Under the pieces are notes generated by a model. The model was given only the letters and a program-made list of their open reading frames with translations, was not told the DNA's origin and did not search any database. A stretch of DNA of 64,000 bases from Streptomyces sp. AM 2-1-1 (GTDB taxonomy: Bacteria; Actinomycetota; Actinomycetes; Streptomycetales; Streptomycetaceae). Both the position numbers and the translations under genes were made by a program. The stretch spans positions 4,668,501 to 4,732,500 of the forward strand of contig NZ_CP119147.1 in assembly GCF_029167645.1 (NCBI RefSeq), in the 5' to 3' direction. Positions 52,181 through 61,583 of this stretch are shown piece after piece. Every line of letters starts with the position of its first letter. The stretch's first letter is position 1.

Positions 52181-53059
52181 TCAGCGGCGCCTCGGTGTAC
52201 GGATCAGCCCTTCCTGGATCACGGTGATCGCGAGCCGCCCGTCCTGCGTCCAGATCCGTGCCTGGCCCAGTCCGCGGCCGCCGAACGAGGACGGGGACTC
52301 CTGGTCGTACAGCAGCCACTCGTCGGCCCGGAACGGACGGTGGAACCACATCGCGTGGTCCAGACTCGCGCCGACCACGTCACCGACCGCCCAGCCGCCG
52401 CGCCCGTGGGCCAGCAGCACCGAGTCGAGCAGCGTCATGTCGGAGACGTACGTCGCCATGCAGACGTGCAGCAGCGGATCGTCGGCGAGCTTGCCCGTGG
52501 TGCGGAACCACACCTGGGAGCGGGGCTCGCGGGGTACGCCGACCGTGGCGTACGGGGGCTCGTCGACGTACCGCAGGTCCACGGCCGCCCGGGCTTCGAG
52601 CAACCGGTCGATCATCCCGGGGTCGGTGAAGCGGTCGGCGTACCGGGGCATCAGCTCCGCGGCCGTCGGCAGGGTCTCCGGGTCCGGCACGTCCGGCATG
52701 GGCGCCTGGTGGTCCAGCCCTTCCTCGTACGTCTGGAAGGAGGCGGAGAGGTGGAAGACCGGTTGTCCGTGCTGCACCGCGACGACCCGGCGGGTGGTGA
52801 AGGACCGGCCGTCACGGATGCGGTCGACGCTGTAGACGATCGGCGCGCCCGGGTCGCCCATCCGCAGGAAGTACGCGTGGAGGGAGTGCGCCCCGCAGTC
52901 GTCGGGCACGGTCCGGCCGGCCGCGACGAGGGCCTGGGCCGCGACCTGGCCGCCGAACACCCGGGGCACCACCGCCGAACGGCTGGTGCCCCGGAAGATG
53001 TCCCGCTCGATCCGCTCCAGATCGAGCAGACCGAGCAGGGAATCGAGTGCGTCGCTCAT
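52181..53059 (-). CDS. tesB: Acyl-CoA thioesterase II
   Basis: 292 aa, ATG 53059. Double-hotdog thioesterase with FRGTSRSAVVPRVFGGQVAA, HSLHAYFLRMGDPG, and GASLDHAMWFHRPFRADEWL in the second hotdog, which carries the catalytic Asp. SPSSFGGRGLGQARIWTQDG provides the Ser/Thr and Gln partners of the Asp-Ser/Thr-Gln triad. Hydrolyses acyl-CoAs of a range of lengths. It is 51 bp downstream of the acyl-CoA dehydrogenase gene's end on the same strand, so the two may be co-transcribed. Confidence 0.94.
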   Translation of the reverse strand: MSDALDSLLGLLDLERIERDIFRGTSRSAVVPRVFGGQVAAQALVAAGRTVPDDCGAHSLHAYFLRMGDPGAPIVYSVDRIRDGRSFTTRRVVAVQHGQPVFHLSASFQTYEEGLDHQAPMPDVPDPETLPTAAELMPRYADRFTDPGMIDRLLEARAAVDLRYVDEPPYATVGVPREPRSQVWFRTTGKLADDPLLHVCMATYVSDMTLLDSVLLAHGRGGWAVGDVVGASLDHAMWFHRPFRADEWLLYDQESPSSFGGRGLGQARIWTQDGRLAITVIQEGLIRTPRRR

Positions 53060-53109
53060 GGGAGGAACGTAACCGTCCTGGACCGCTGCGTTCTACGGGC
53101 CCGGGAGCC

Positions 53110-54267
53110 CTACAGGCCCATGGACTTGGCGATGATGGACTTCATGACCTCGCTGGTACCGCCGTAGATGCGGTTGACGCGGTTGTCCGCGTACAGACGC
53201 GCGATCGGGTACTCGTTCATGTAGCCGTAACCACCGTGCAGCTGGAGGCACTTGTCGATCACCCGGTGGGCGACCTCGGTGCAGAACAGCTTGGCGGAGG
53301 CAGCCTCGGCGGCGGTCAGCTCCTTGGCGTCGAGCGCCTCGATCGCCCGGTCGACGACGGCCTCGGCCGCGTCCACCTCGGCCTGGCAGGCGGCCAGTTC
53401 GAACTTCGTGTTCTGGAACGAGGCGACCGGCTTGCCGAAGACGGTCCGCTCGGAGACGTAACTCTGGGCGAACCGGATGGCGGCCTTGGCCTGCGAGTAC
53501 GCGTTGACCGCGATGCCCAGGCGCTCCTGCGGGAGGTTCTGGCCGAGGTAGGAGAAGCCCTTGTTCTCCTCGCCGAGCAGGTCCTCGACCGGGACCTTCA
53601 CGTCCACGAACGACAACTCGGCGGTGTCCGAGGTGCGCAGACCCAGCTTGTCGAGCTTGCGGCCGACCGAGTAGCCCTCGGCCTTGGTGTCGACCACCAG
53701 CAGCGAGATGCCGTGACGGCGGTCGTCGGCCTTCGGGGCGTCCGTACGGGCACAGACGATCACGCGGTCCGCGTGCACACCACCGGTGATGAAGGTCTTG
53801 GCGCCGTTGAGGACGTAGTGCGTGCCGTCCTCGGAGAGCTTGGCGGTCGTCTTCATCCCGGCCAGGTCGGAACCGGTGCCCGGCTCGGTCATGGCGATGG
53901 CGTACATCGTCTTGCCGGTCACGAAGTCCGGGAGCCAGCGCTCCTTCTGCTCCTTCGTGGCGTACGCCTTGAGGTACGGCAGGCAGAGCAGCACGTGCAC
54001 ACCGGAACCGCCGAAGGAGACGGCCGCACGTGCGGTCTCCTCGGAGATGATCGCCTCGAACTTGAAGGACTCGATGCCGGCGCCGCCGTACTCCTCGTCC
54101 ACCTCGATGCCGAAGACGCCCAGCTCGGCCAGCTTGTAGTAGAAGTCACGCGGCACCAGACCGGAGGTGAACCACTCGTCGTAGTGGGGGACGACCTCGG
54201 CCTCGATGAAAGCGCGGATGGTCTCCCGGAACGCCTCGTGGTCCTCGTTGAATACCGTACGGCGCAC
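53110..54267 (-). CDS. Acyl-CoA dehydrogenase, LCAD/IVD-type active site
   Basis: 385 aa from a GTG at 54267 with AAGGAGG six bases upstream; the open frame further upstream is ignored. Motifs include AMTEPGTGSDLAGMKTTA, RTSDTAELSFVDVKVP and LPQERLGIAVNAYSQA. The last is the helix-G pattern where LCAD and isovaleryl-CoA dehydrogenases place the catalytic Glu, and the EGT position is Gly (IYGGTSEVM), so the Glu has moved. That is the reverse of the acyl-CoA dehydrogenase at 41581-42750. Substrate probably long or branched acyl-CoA. Linked to tesB downstream. A TetR-like box precedes it at 54331-54346. Confidence 0.92.
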   Translation of the reverse strand: MRRTVFNEDHEAFRETIRAFIEAEVVPHYDEWFTSGLVPRDFYYKLAELGVFGIEVDEEYGGAGIESFKFEAIISEETARAAVSFGGSGVHVLLCLPYLKAYATKEQKERWLPDFVTGKTMYAIAMTEPGTGSDLAGMKTTAKLSEDGTHYVLNGAKTFITGGVHADRVIVCARTDAPKADDRRHGISLLVVDTKAEGYSVGRKLDKLGLRTSDTAELSFVDVKVPVEDLLGEENKGFSYLGQNLPQERLGIAVNAYSQAKAAIRFAQSYVSERTVFGKPVASFQNTKFELAACQAEVDAAEAVVDRAIEALDAKELTAAEAASAKLFCTEVAHRVIDKCLQLHGGYGYMNEYPIARLYADNRVNRIYGGTSEVMKSIIAKSMGL

Positions 54268-54330
54268 GGGGTGCCTCCTTGGTCGGGTGCGTGGGCTTCG
54301 GCGAGCGGTGTACTTCGGCACCGAGCATGT

Positions 54331-54346
54331 CTAAGCGCTTGCTCAG
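54331..54346. promoter_or_regulatory. Pseudo-palindromic box upstream of acyl-CoA dehydrogenase gene
   Basis: CTAAGCGCTTGCTCAG has arms CTAAGC and GCTCAG with one mismatch around GCTT, 64 bp before the GTG start. Similar boxes occur upstream of actinobacterial fatty-acid genes and bind TetR-family repressors. The protein that binds it is not encoded next to it. Confidence 0.55.
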
Positions 54347-54438
54347 TCCACCTCCGAAGTTACCCGGCGGTCACGGAGCTGTCCAGGGTGATACCGCGCA
54401 CTCTCCCGGGCTCCCGCGCGCACCTGCCGCCCTGGGGC

Positions 54439-54645
54439 TCACTTCCTGCCCGACCTGATCCACGGCCACGTGACGAAGCAGGCCACCACCGGCGCGACGA
54501 GCATGGTCAGTATCCACAGACCGACACTCGCCGGGGAGTAGACGTAGTACTGCCACGACGCGGGGAGCGCCGAAGGCGCGAGCAGGAGCACGACCAGCGC
54601 GCCCCACGTGATCCCCACGGCTGCCACCAGACGTACGGCCGTCAT
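54439..54645 (-). CDS. Small membrane protein, 68 aa
   Basis: ATG 54645. Two hydrophobic segments, LVAAVGITWGALVVLLLAP and GLWILTMLVAPVVACFVTWP, with a short polar loop. No family recognised. Sits alone between the acyl-CoA dehydrogenase promoter region and the DUF397 gene on the same strand. Confidence 0.65.
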   Translation of the reverse strand: MTAVRLVAAVGITWGALVVLLLAPSALPASWQYYVYSPASVGLWILTMLVAPVVACFVTWPWIRSGRK

Positions 54646-54777
54646 GCTGCGGGCTCCTCCACGATCGACCGTCTCCGGGGGCGCGTCCTCACGGCCGTCC
54701 CGTCGTCGGGGGTAGGGATGCGCGCGGTGTCGTCGGGTGCGCGCGGGGGCGAGTTCACGGGGTGAGGTGGTCGGGCG

Positions 54778-54999
54778 TCAGGAGGAGAGGGACCCGTCCT
54801 TGACCGCCGCGACGAAGGCGGACCAACCCGGGGCGCCGAAGAGGATCGGTGGTTCCTGCGGGGACTTGGAGTCGCGGACCGGGACGGCCGACGGGTGGGC
54901 GTCGTCGACTTCCAGGCAACTGCCCGACTCGCTGCCGCTGTGGGAGGACTTGCGCCAGCGGCCGAAGTCGGGGGCACCGTCAAACGAGTGCTGGGCCAT
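54778..54999 (-). CDS. DUF397 protein
   Basis: 73 aa. The family landmark is GRWRKSSHSGSESGSCLEVD, followed by VPVRDSKSPQEPPILFGAPGW and WSAFVAAVKDGSL, the whole of the DUF397 domain. These small proteins are encoded next to HTH regulators in actinomycetes and are thought to work with them (BldB-like/Abr-type pairs). Its start overlaps the 3' end of the HTH gene by 20 bp. Confidence 0.93.
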   Translation of the reverse strand: MAQHSFDGAPDFGRWRKSSHSGSESGSCLEVDDAHPSAVPVRDSKSPQEPPILFGAPGWSAFVAAVKDGSLSS

Positions 55000-55786
55000 G
55001 GGTGTAGTCCTTCGCAGTAGCCCTCAACACCGCCAATGACTCCCTCAGTGGCAGAGCGTCGCTCAACGCAAGATCGTATCGAGCCTGGAGTGCTTCGACA
55101 ACGGAGGGTGAGTCGTGCAGCTTTCCCATGTGTACCCCCTCGCTGTAGGCGACGGGTGGCTGATCCTCGAACCACATCAGCGTCAACATGCTCTCGAGAA
55201 GCGGGTGGAACCCGAGCGCCAGGGGAATGACGTGCACCCGCACGCGGCGTGACTCTGCCAGATCGATGACGTGCTGGATCTGCTCGCCCATGATTTCGGG
55301 TCCTCCGATCGGACGTCGTAGCGCCGCCTCGTCCAGGAGGGCCCACACCACGGGTGATCTTGGATCCTCGAGAATGCGTGAGCGCTCCAACCGTGCGACA
55401 ACGGCTTTGTCACAAGCGGTGGGCCCCAGCGGCGGAAAGCCCATGCCCAGCACGGTGCGCGCGTACGCCTCGGTCTGCAGGATGCCGGGCATGTACGACA
55501 GGGCGAACTCGCGGATCATCGTTGCCTGCTGTTCCAGGTGCCGCGCCGCGCCGAAGTAGTCGGCGAGGACCCCCGCGCCCTCCTGGGGCCGGAAACTGCT
55601 CAGCACATCGCCCGTGTTCAGCACTTGGTCGAGTCTGCGCGCGTCTTCGAGCGAAGGCACGCGCCGTCCCGCCTCGATGTGGGAGATGTGCGACCTGGTC
55701 ATGAAGGCCAGGTCGGCCAATTGCTGTTGGGTGTGCCCCGCCGCCTCGCGACGCGCCCGCAGCCACTCCCCGTACGTATTGCTCAA
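54980..55786 (-). CDS. Helix-turn-helix protein with DUF5753 domain
   Basis: 268 aa. The XRE helix-turn-helix at about 10-60: EAAGHTQQQLADLAFMTRSH, ISHIEAGRRVPSLEDARRLD. The C-terminal DUF5753 domain has YFGAARHLEQQATMIREFAL, YMPGILQTEAYART and RVHVIPLALGFHPLL. This is a typical actinomycete Scr1-like regulator paired with a DUF397 gene. A 13-bp palindrome CTCACTCTGTGAG (55852-55864) lies upstream between it and the divergent gene at 55908 and could be its operator. Confidence 0.93.
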   Translation of the reverse strand: MSNTYGEWLRARREAAGHTQQQLADLAFMTRSHISHIEAGRRVPSLEDARRLDQVLNTGDVLSSFRPQEGAGVLADYFGAARHLEQQATMIREFALSYMPGILQTEAYARTVLGMGFPPLGPTACDKAVVARLERSRILEDPRSPVVWALLDEAALRRPIGGPEIMGEQIQHVIDLAESRRVRVHVIPLALGFHPLLESMLTLMWFEDQPPVAYSEGVHMGKLHDSPSVVEALQARYDLALSDALPLRESLAVLRATAKDYTHGPALV

Positions 55787-55907
55787 GGTCGACTCCCGTG
55801 CGACAAGTCCGGTGTCACCCCGAACCCCCTGGTGAGCGTAGCCCGGCCCGTCTCACTCTGTGAGGCAATCGCTACACAGTGGTGGTGCGAGGAACGGAGT
55901 TGACGGT

Positions 55908-56252
55908 ATGGACGCATGGACGCCCGTCGGAGCGAGGCTGCTTCCCTGGGTCGGAGAGGGCGGGAAGCCCTGCTACGTGATCGGGGAGGGTGCGGGGCGT
56001 GTGTCCCGGCTCGCTGACGGTATCGAGAGCGTGCAGCTGGGCATGGCCAAGCAGCTGTTGGAGCACGCGGACGAGATGCTGCACGACCCGCGCGAGGTGA
56101 CGCGCGACCAACTCGGATACGTGACACGGTGTCTGACGGCCTCGCTGCGCGACGTCCACCGGATCGCGGAGAGCCGGGGAAGCCGTCTCGCGGCGGTGGC
56201 CGACGGGATGCGCGACGAGCCCTCCCCGGGGACGGAGCCGCCCGTACGCTGA
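55908..56252 (+). CDS. Conserved hypothetical protein, 114 aa
   Basis: ATG 55908 with GGAG about ten bases upstream. Sequence MDAWTPVGARLLPWVGEGGK, PCYVIGEGAGRVSRLADGIE continues into helices (LGMAKQLLEHADEMLHD, YVTRCLTASLRDVHRIAESR). Occurs in Streptomyces near HTH/DUF397 pairs, as here, but no function is known to me. Divergent from the HTH gene, so the two may form a regulatory module. Confidence 0.65.
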   Translation: MDAWTPVGARLLPWVGEGGKPCYVIGEGAGRVSRLADGIESVQLGMAKQLLEHADEMLHDPREVTRDQLGYVTRCLTASLRDVHRIAESRGSRLAAVADGMRDEPSPGTEPPVR

Positions 56253-56256
56253 GGCC

Positions 56257-56667
56257 ATGAGTGACGTGTACGCCGTGGACTTCTCCCTGGACCTCGATGC
56301 CTCCGTGCCCATCCCCGTCCTGACCGATCTGCAATGGCATCTCGGTGTGCGGGCCGACGGGGCCGAGTACGGAGAGTCCGGGGTCGCGGGCGCGTACCCC
56401 CTGCTGGCGGAGCGTGGACCGGCGGCGCGCATCGGCGGGGTGCTGGTGGGTGAGTTGGTGCGGACGCCCGGCGGCTGGTCGCTGACCGCCCGCCAGGAGG
56501 TGCACGCCGAGTCGTTGCCCGATCTCGACTCCCTCGTCGAGCGGCTCGCTCGGCACTCCCGAACCCCGGGGACCATCGGCCACCTCCGCTTCTACGAGGA
56601 CGAACACCCCGAACTGCTGGTCAACCGGTCCGGGCTGCTGGTGAGGGTGCCCCTCGTCGCGGCGTGA
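56257..56667 (+). CDS. Conserved hypothetical protein, 136 aa
   Basis: ATG 56257, four bases after the previous stop. Sequence MSDVYAVDFSLDLDASVPIP, VLTDLQWHLGVRADGAEYGE. Beta-rich with no signal peptide. No family recognised. Co-transcribed with the preceding gene. Confidence 0.65.
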   Translation: MSDVYAVDFSLDLDASVPIPVLTDLQWHLGVRADGAEYGESGVAGAYPLLAERGPAARIGGVLVGELVRTPGGWSLTARQEVHAESLPDLDSLVERLARHSRTPGTIGHLRFYEDEHPELLVNRSGLLVRVPLVAA

Positions 56668-56736
56668 GCCGAACCCCGGGGGGTGCGGGTCACGGCCGGC
56701 CGCTGAGGGGCGCGCCCCTCCACGCGTCCCCGGCTC

Positions 56737-58467
56737 TCACGACATCCGCAGGGCGACCCACAGCTCCGTCCGTACGTCCATGTCGTCCAGGTCGGTGTCC
56801 AGGAGCTCCGCGCACCGGCCGATGCGCTGGCGGACCGTGTTGCGGTGGATCCGGAGGGCCACTGCCGTACGGTCCCAGCTGCCGTGCAGTGACAGCCAGC
56901 AGCGCAGGGTCTCCCGCAGCGTCGCGGAGAGCGGCGCGAGCAGGGCGCGGGCGTGCGCCTCGGCCGCCTCCCCGGCCAGCAGGCCGGTCAGCCCCCGGTC
57001 GGTGCGGTGCCGCAGCAGGGGGGTACGGGTCGCCTCCGCGCGGGCCAGCGCCCGGGCCGCCCGGACGTCCGCCGCCGCGAGCCCGTCCAGGGGTACGGGG
57101 TCGGAGGCGCCGAGCACCCAGCCGGGCTGCGGGGTGAGCCGGGCGGTGTCGGTGAGCAGTACCCGTACCGCCTCCTCCGGGCGGCGGCCCGTGTCGACCA
57201 GTGCCGAACCGAGGGAGGCGCCGAGGGTGCCCGCCGTGAGCGGGGCGGTGCCGGCGCCGCTCGTGCGGCGGGCGTGCACCACGGTCCACGGGCCGTCCGA
57301 GCCGAGCAGGGGCCCCACCTCTTCCGGAGCCGCGCCCAGCAACAGCCGTACCAGCGCGGCGGAACGGTGCGCCGCGCCCGCGCCCTGGTGCGGGGCGGCC
57401 AGCAGCGAGAGCAGGACGACCGCCATGCCCGCCACCGTGTGATCGCCCGGCTCGCGACGGCCGGTCGCGAGGGCGAGCACGAGACCGTGGCCGCCACCGA
57501 GCGCGTACGCGGAGACGTGGGTGCCGTCCACCGTCTCGGTGGCGGACGCCGGAGCGGCCCGGTGCTCCTGCGGACCGACCACCCGGGCCAGCCGGGACAG
57601 CGCGGTGCGCACCGCCGGGGCGGTACGGGCGCCCGCCGCGTGGATCTCCTCGCCCTCCGGGCCCAGCAGCACCGCGCGCCCGCCCAACCGGGCCGTCAGC
57701 TGGTGGAGCACGGCCGGCACCGGGTCGGGCCGGGCCGCTGCCGAGGCGAGAGCCTGCTGGGCGCGGGCGGTGTGGCGCAGCTCGCGGTGGCGGGCGTCCG
57801 CCATCAGCTGCCAGACCGCCCGGGCGACCGAGGTGAACGCCGTCTCCGGCGGCACCTCCAGCAGCGGAAGACCGTACCGCTCGCACGCCTCCGCCAGTCC
57901 GGGCGGCACCGACTCGTGCACCGGCCGCACTCCGAAGCCCAGGGCCGCCGCGCCCGCCTCCACCACCCGCGAGACGTACCGGTCGGGATCCGCGAGCTGC
58001 ACGCCCGCGCTGAGCAGCAGCTCGCCACCGAGGAGATAGGGGTACGGGTCGGCCATCTCCGAGGTGTGCACCCAGAGCAGGTCCGCCCGCTCCGGTCCGG
58101 CGATCCTGCGCAGCCCCAGCTCCTCGCGGGCGAGCAGCGCGCCCAGAGGGACGGGCGGCGGGGCCGGCGGGGCCGACGGGGTGGCGGGGACGGACGGGGT
58201 GGGTGGTCCGGTCGAGTCGGGCGGGGTGGGCGGTCCGGCTGAGGTGAGCGGCGCGGCGGGACCGTGGGGGACGGTGGGGCCGGCCGGCGCGGAGGAGCGT
58301 GGGGATGCGGAGGGCTCGGAGGAGCGTGGGGATGCGGAGGGCTCGGAGGGCTCGGAGGGCTCGGAGGAGTCCGGAGCTGAGGGATCCGCAGGACCTGCGG
58401 GGTCGGCGGGCCCGGCGGGATCCGCGGGCCCGGTGGGGCCGGCAGGTTCTGTGGGGGAATCCGGCAT
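56737..58467 (-). CDS. PucR-family transcriptional regulator with low-complexity N-terminus
   Basis: 576 aa, ATG 58467. The N-terminal ~100 residues are Ala/Pro/Gly/Ser repeats. Then comes the PucR N-domain ([40 protein letters not shown]) and at the end the PucR helix-turn-helix [20 protein letters not shown] followed by [20 protein letters not shown]. PucR-type proteins regulate purine, polyamine or other nitrogen catabolism. It lies divergent from the ureohydrolase/TPP-enzyme operon and is its probable activator. Confidence 0.85.
   Translation of the reverse strand: MPDSPTEPAGPTGPADPAGPADPAGPADPSAPDSSEPSEPSEPSASPRSSEPSASPRSSAPAGPTVPHGPAAPLTSAGPPTPPDSTGPPTPSVPATPSAPPAPPPVPLGALLAREELGLRRIAGPERADLLWVHTSEMADPYPYLLGGELLLSAGVQLADPDRYVSRVVEAGAAALGFGVRPVHESVPPGLAEACERYGLPLLEVPPETAFTSVARAVWQLMADARHRELRHTARAQQALASAAARPDPVPAVLHQLTARLGGRAVLLGPEGEEIHAAGARTAPAVRTALSRLARVVGPQEHRAAPASATETVDGTHVSAYALGGGHGLVLALATGRREPGDHTVAGMAVVLLSLLAAPHQGAGAAHRSAALVRLLLGAAPEEVGPLLGSDGPWTVVHARRTSGAGTAPLTAGTLGASLGSALVDTGRRPEEAVRVLLTDTARLTPQPGWVLGASDPVPLDGLAAADVRAARALARAEATRTPLLRHRTDRGLTGLLAGEAAEAHARALLAPLSATLRETLRCWLSLHGSWDRTAVALRIHRNTVRQRIGRCAELLDTDLDDMDVRTELWVALRMS
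58292..58363. repeat. Tandem repeat in PucR gene N-terminal coding region
   Basis: A 27-bp unit beginning GAGGAGCGTGGGGATGCGGA occurs twice in perfect tandem (58292-58318, 58319-58345), followed by repeats of the 9-bp piece GAGGGCTCG. On the coding strand it encodes the [13 protein letters not shown] repeats. Length variation in strains is likely. Confidence 0.85.
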
Positions 58468-58817
58468 GGATGATTGCTCCACTGGGTGCGGCAAGGATGG
58501 AGGAAACGTACACTTCAGCGCCGCCCCTCGGCCGCTTACCGTCGTCAGGGCGCACGAGACGTACGCGGCGCGTGAGCCCCACCGGGGCGCACCCCGCCGT
58601 CCGCGGAACGGTCCGCGGGGCCACCATGGCATCCACCGGTGGGAGACGGCACCGCCCACCCCACCGAGCGCTGCCACCGCCCACCGAGGGCTGCCACCGC
58701 CCTCCGGGTGCGGAGGCCCCGGACCATCCGCATCCTCGTCCGGGAAGGCCCCGGAACACCCGGGAACGCCCCGGGCACCCTGGAACACCTCGAACGACCC
58801 GAAGGAAGGCCCCACAC
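58468..58817. other. Divergent region between PucR and ureohydrolase genes
   Basis: 350 bp without a gene. A direct repeat CCACCGAGCGCTGCCACCGC / CCACCGAGGGCTGCCACCGC lies near 58657-58700. The promoters of both genes and PucR binding sites are expected here, but no boxes can be named with confidence. Confidence 0.45.
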
Positions 58818-59786
58818 ATGAGCAGCAGCGAAACGCCTCGCGGCCCCGTCGACTCCTCCCGGGTGCCCCGGTACGCCGGTCCCGCGACGTTCGCCCGGCT
58901 GCCCCGGCTCGACGAGGTCGGGACCGCCGACGTCGCCGTCGTCGGTGTGCCCTTCGACTCCGGCGTCTCCTACCGGCCCGGCGCCCGCTTCGGCGGCAAC
59001 GCGATCCGCGAGGCTTCGCGGCTCCTGCGCCCCTACAACCCCGCACAGGACGCCTCCCCGTTCGCCCTCGCGCAGGTCGCCGACGCCGGTGACATCGCGG
59101 CCAACCCCTTCCACATCAACGAGGCCGTCGAGACGATCGAGGCCGCCGCCGACGACCTGCTCTCCACCGGCGCCCGCCTGATGACCCTCGGCGGTGACCA
59201 CACCATCGCCCTGCCGCTGCTGCGTTCCGTCGCCAAGAAGCACGGCCCCGTCGCCCTCCTCCACTTCGACGCCCACCTGGACACCTGGGACACCTACTTC
59301 GGCGCCGAGTACACCCACGGCACCCCGTTCCGCCGGGCCGTCGAAGAGGGCATCCTCGACACCTCCGCCCTCTCCCACGTCGGTACCCGGGGCCCGCTCT
59401 ACGGCAAGCAGGACCTCACCGACGACGCCAAACTGGGCTTCGGCATCGTCACCTCGGCCGACGTCATGCGGCGCGGCGTCGACGAGATCACCGACCAGCT
59501 CCGTCAGCGCATCGGGGACCGGCCGCTCTACATCTCCATCGACATCGACGTGCTCGACCCCGCCCACGCGCCCGGCACCGGCACCCCCGAGGCCGGCGGC
59601 CTCACCTCCCGCGAACTCCTGGAGATCGTGCGCGGCCTCGCCTCCTGCCACCTCGTCTCCGCCGACCTGGTGGAGGTGGCCCCCGCGTACGACCACGCGG
59701 AGATCACCTCCGTCGCCGCCTCGCACACCGCGTACGAGCTGACGACGATCATGGCCCGCCAGATCGCCGGGGCGCGTGCCAAGTGA
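58818..59786 (+). CDS. speB: Agmatinase / guanidinobutyrase-type ureohydrolase
   Basis: 322 aa, ATG 58818 with GAAGGAAGG upstream. Mn-binding motifs [39 protein letters not shown] and the His of the second site are all present, as in agmatinase and guanidinobutyrase. It hydrolyses a guanidine compound to an amine plus urea. Whether agmatine, guanidinobutyrate or guanidinopropionate is the substrate cannot be read from sequence. Its stop overlaps the GTG start of the TPP enzyme gene (GTGA), so they are translationally coupled. Confidence 0.92.
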   Translation: MSSSETPRGPVDSSRVPRYAGPATFARLPRLDEVGTADVAVVGVPFDSGVSYRPGARFGGNAIREASRLLRPYNPAQDASPFALAQVADAGDIAANPFHINEAVETIEAAADDLLSTGARLMTLGGDHTIALPLLRSVAKKHGPVALLHFDAHLDTWDTYFGAEYTHGTPFRRAVEEGILDTSALSHVGTRGPLYGKQDLTDDAKLGFGIVTSADVMRRGVDEITDQLRQRIGDRPLYISIDIDVLDPAHAPGTGTPEAGGLTSRELLEIVRGLASCHLVSADLVEVAPAYDHAEITSVAASHTAYELTTIMARQIAGARAK

Positions 59787-61465
59787 GCCACGACCACGAC
59801 GACCGGCCGCGCCTCACCCCGGCCCAGGCCGAAGCCGCACTCGCCCCCCCGCCCGGCCGCACCGGCGGTGACCTCGTCGTCGAGACCCTCCGGGGCCTCG
59901 GAGCGACCACCGTCTTCGGCCTGCCCGGCCAGCACGCGCTCGGCATCTTCGACGCCCTGCGCCGCTCCTCCCTCTCCTACGTCGGACTCCGTGTCGAGAA
60001 CAACGCGGGGTTCGCCGCCGACGCCTACGGTCGCATCACCGGAGAGGTCGCCCCGCTCCTCCTCTCCACCGGCCCCGGCGCGCTGACCTCCCTCGCCGCC
60101 CTCCAGGAAGCGGCGGCGGCCTCCGCCCCGGTCCTCGCGATCTCCAGCCAGGTCCCGACCGCCGGTCTCGGCGGCGGCCGGCACGGCTACCTCCACGAAC
60201 TGCGCGACCAGAAGGCCTCCTTCCGTGACGTGGTGAAGTCCGTCCACACCGTGCGGACCGCCTCCCAGATCCCCTCCGCCATCGCCGCCGCCTGGGAGTC
60301 CGCCCTCACCGCACCGCACGGGCCGGTCTGGATCGAGATCCCGCAGGACGTGCTGGTCTCCGGGACCACGCTGCCCCCGGTCTCCGCGATCGACGCCACC
60401 CCGCGCGAGCTCTACCCGCGCCCCGAACTGACGCTCGCCGCCGCCCGGCTGCTCTCCCGCGCCGAGCGCCCCGTGATCATCGCGGGCGGCGGAGTCGTCC
60501 GGTCCGACGCGAGCGGCAAGCTGCGCGCCCTCGCCGAGAAGCTGGACGCCCCGGTCGTCACCACCTTCGGCGGCAAGGGCGCCTTCCCCTGGGAGCACCC
60601 CCTCTCGCTCCGCTCCTGGCTGGAGGACCGGCACACCACCGACTTCCTGGAATCCGCCGACGTCCTCCTCGTGGTCGGCTCCGGGCTCGGCGAACTCTCC
60701 TCGAACTACCACACCTTCAGCCCTCGCGGCCGGGTCATCCAGATCGAGGCCGACGCCGGGAAGCTGGAGTCCAACCACCCCGCCCTCGGCATCCACTCGG
60801 ACGCCCGCGAGGCCCTGGCCGACCTTCTGGACGCGGTCGAGACCCGCGAGGACCCCACCGCCGCGACGCGCGTCCGGACCCTGCTGGAGCAGGTCCGGGC
60901 CCGCATCGACGCCCAGGACCTCACCCTGGAGCAGCGCGTCCTCGCCTCCGTCCGCGAGGCGCTCCCCGACACCGCGCCCAGCTTCTGGGACATGACGATC
61001 CTGGCCTACTGGGCCTGGTCCGCCTTCGACGCCCGCCACCCCAACACCATGCACTCCGCCCAGGGCGCCGGCGGTCTCGGCTACGCCTTCCCCGCGGCCC
61101 TCGGAGCGGCCGCCGCCGACCCCGGCCGGCCGGTGCTCGCCGTCTCCGGCGACGGCGGAGCGATGTACTCCCTCGCCGAGCTCGCCACCGCACGGCAGTA
61201 CGACCTCCCGGTCACCTGGCTGATCGTCGACGACGGCGGCTACGGCATCCTGCGCGAGTACATGACGGACGCCTTCGGCGAGGCGACCGCCACCGAGCTG
61301 GCCCGCCCGGACTTCGTCGCCCTCGCCGGGTCCTTCGGCGTCCCGGGCGTCCGCACCTCACCCGAGGCCCTCGCCGCCGACCTGGCGAAGGCGCTCGCCG
61401 AACCCGGACCGTCCGTCGTCGTGCTCCCGGCGCAGCTGAGGATGTTCGCCCCGACGCACCTCTGA
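59783..61465 (+). CDS. Thiamine-pyrophosphate-dependent enzyme, acetolactate-synthase-like
   Basis: 560 aa. The N-terminal PYR domain has catalytic-type Glu in [19 protein letters not shown], a central FAD/DHS-like domain ([20 protein letters not shown]), and a C-terminal PP domain with [20 protein letters not shown]. The usual NN after the GDG is replaced by DD in [11 protein letters not shown], a variant seen in some family members. The pairing with a ureohydrolase suggests a role in guanidino-compound or 4-aminobutyrate-type catabolism, but the reaction is unknown; alternatives are carboxyethylarginine-synthase-like or plain ALS. Overlaps the upstream gene by 4 bp. Confidence 0.85.
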   Translation: MSHDHDDRPRLTPAQAEAALAPPPGRTGGDLVVETLRGLGATTVFGLPGQHALGIFDALRRSSLSYVGLRVENNAGFAADAYGRITGEVAPLLLSTGPGALTSLAALQEAAAASAPVLAISSQVPTAGLGGGRHGYLHELRDQKASFRDVVKSVHTVRTASQIPSAIAAAWESALTAPHGPVWIEIPQDVLVSGTTLPPVSAIDATPRELYPRPELTLAAARLLSRAERPVIIAGGGVVRSDASGKLRALAEKLDAPVVTTFGGKGAFPWEHPLSLRSWLEDRHTTDFLESADVLLVVGSGLGELSSNYHTFSPRGRVIQIEADAGKLESNHPALGIHSDAREALADLLDAVETREDPTAATRVRTLLEQVRARIDAQDLTLEQRVLASVREALPDTAPSFWDMTILAYWAWSAFDARHPNTMHSAQGAGGLGYAFPAALGAAAADPGRPVLAVSGDGGAMYSLAELATARQYDLPVTWLIVDDGGYGILREYMTDAFGEATATELARPDFVALAGSFGVPGVRTSPEALAADLAKALAEPGPSVVVLPAQLRMFAPTHL

Positions 61466-61481
61466 CCGGAGCACCGGCGGG

Positions 61482-61511
61482 GGCGCCGGTGGGGGCACCC
61501 CCGCCGGCGCC
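61482..61511 (+). terminator. Hairpin terminator after TPP-enzyme gene
   Basis: GGCGCCGG pairs with CCGGCGCC, with an inner GGGGG/CCCCC stem and a 2-base loop. Lies between the convergent TPP-enzyme gene and the small orphan gene. Confidence 0.7.
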
Positions 61512-61583
61512 CGCAGGGGCATCGGCGGGAAGGACACCGACGCGGAGGAGGCGCCGACACGGAGGAGGTCGGTGCGCGCCTGC

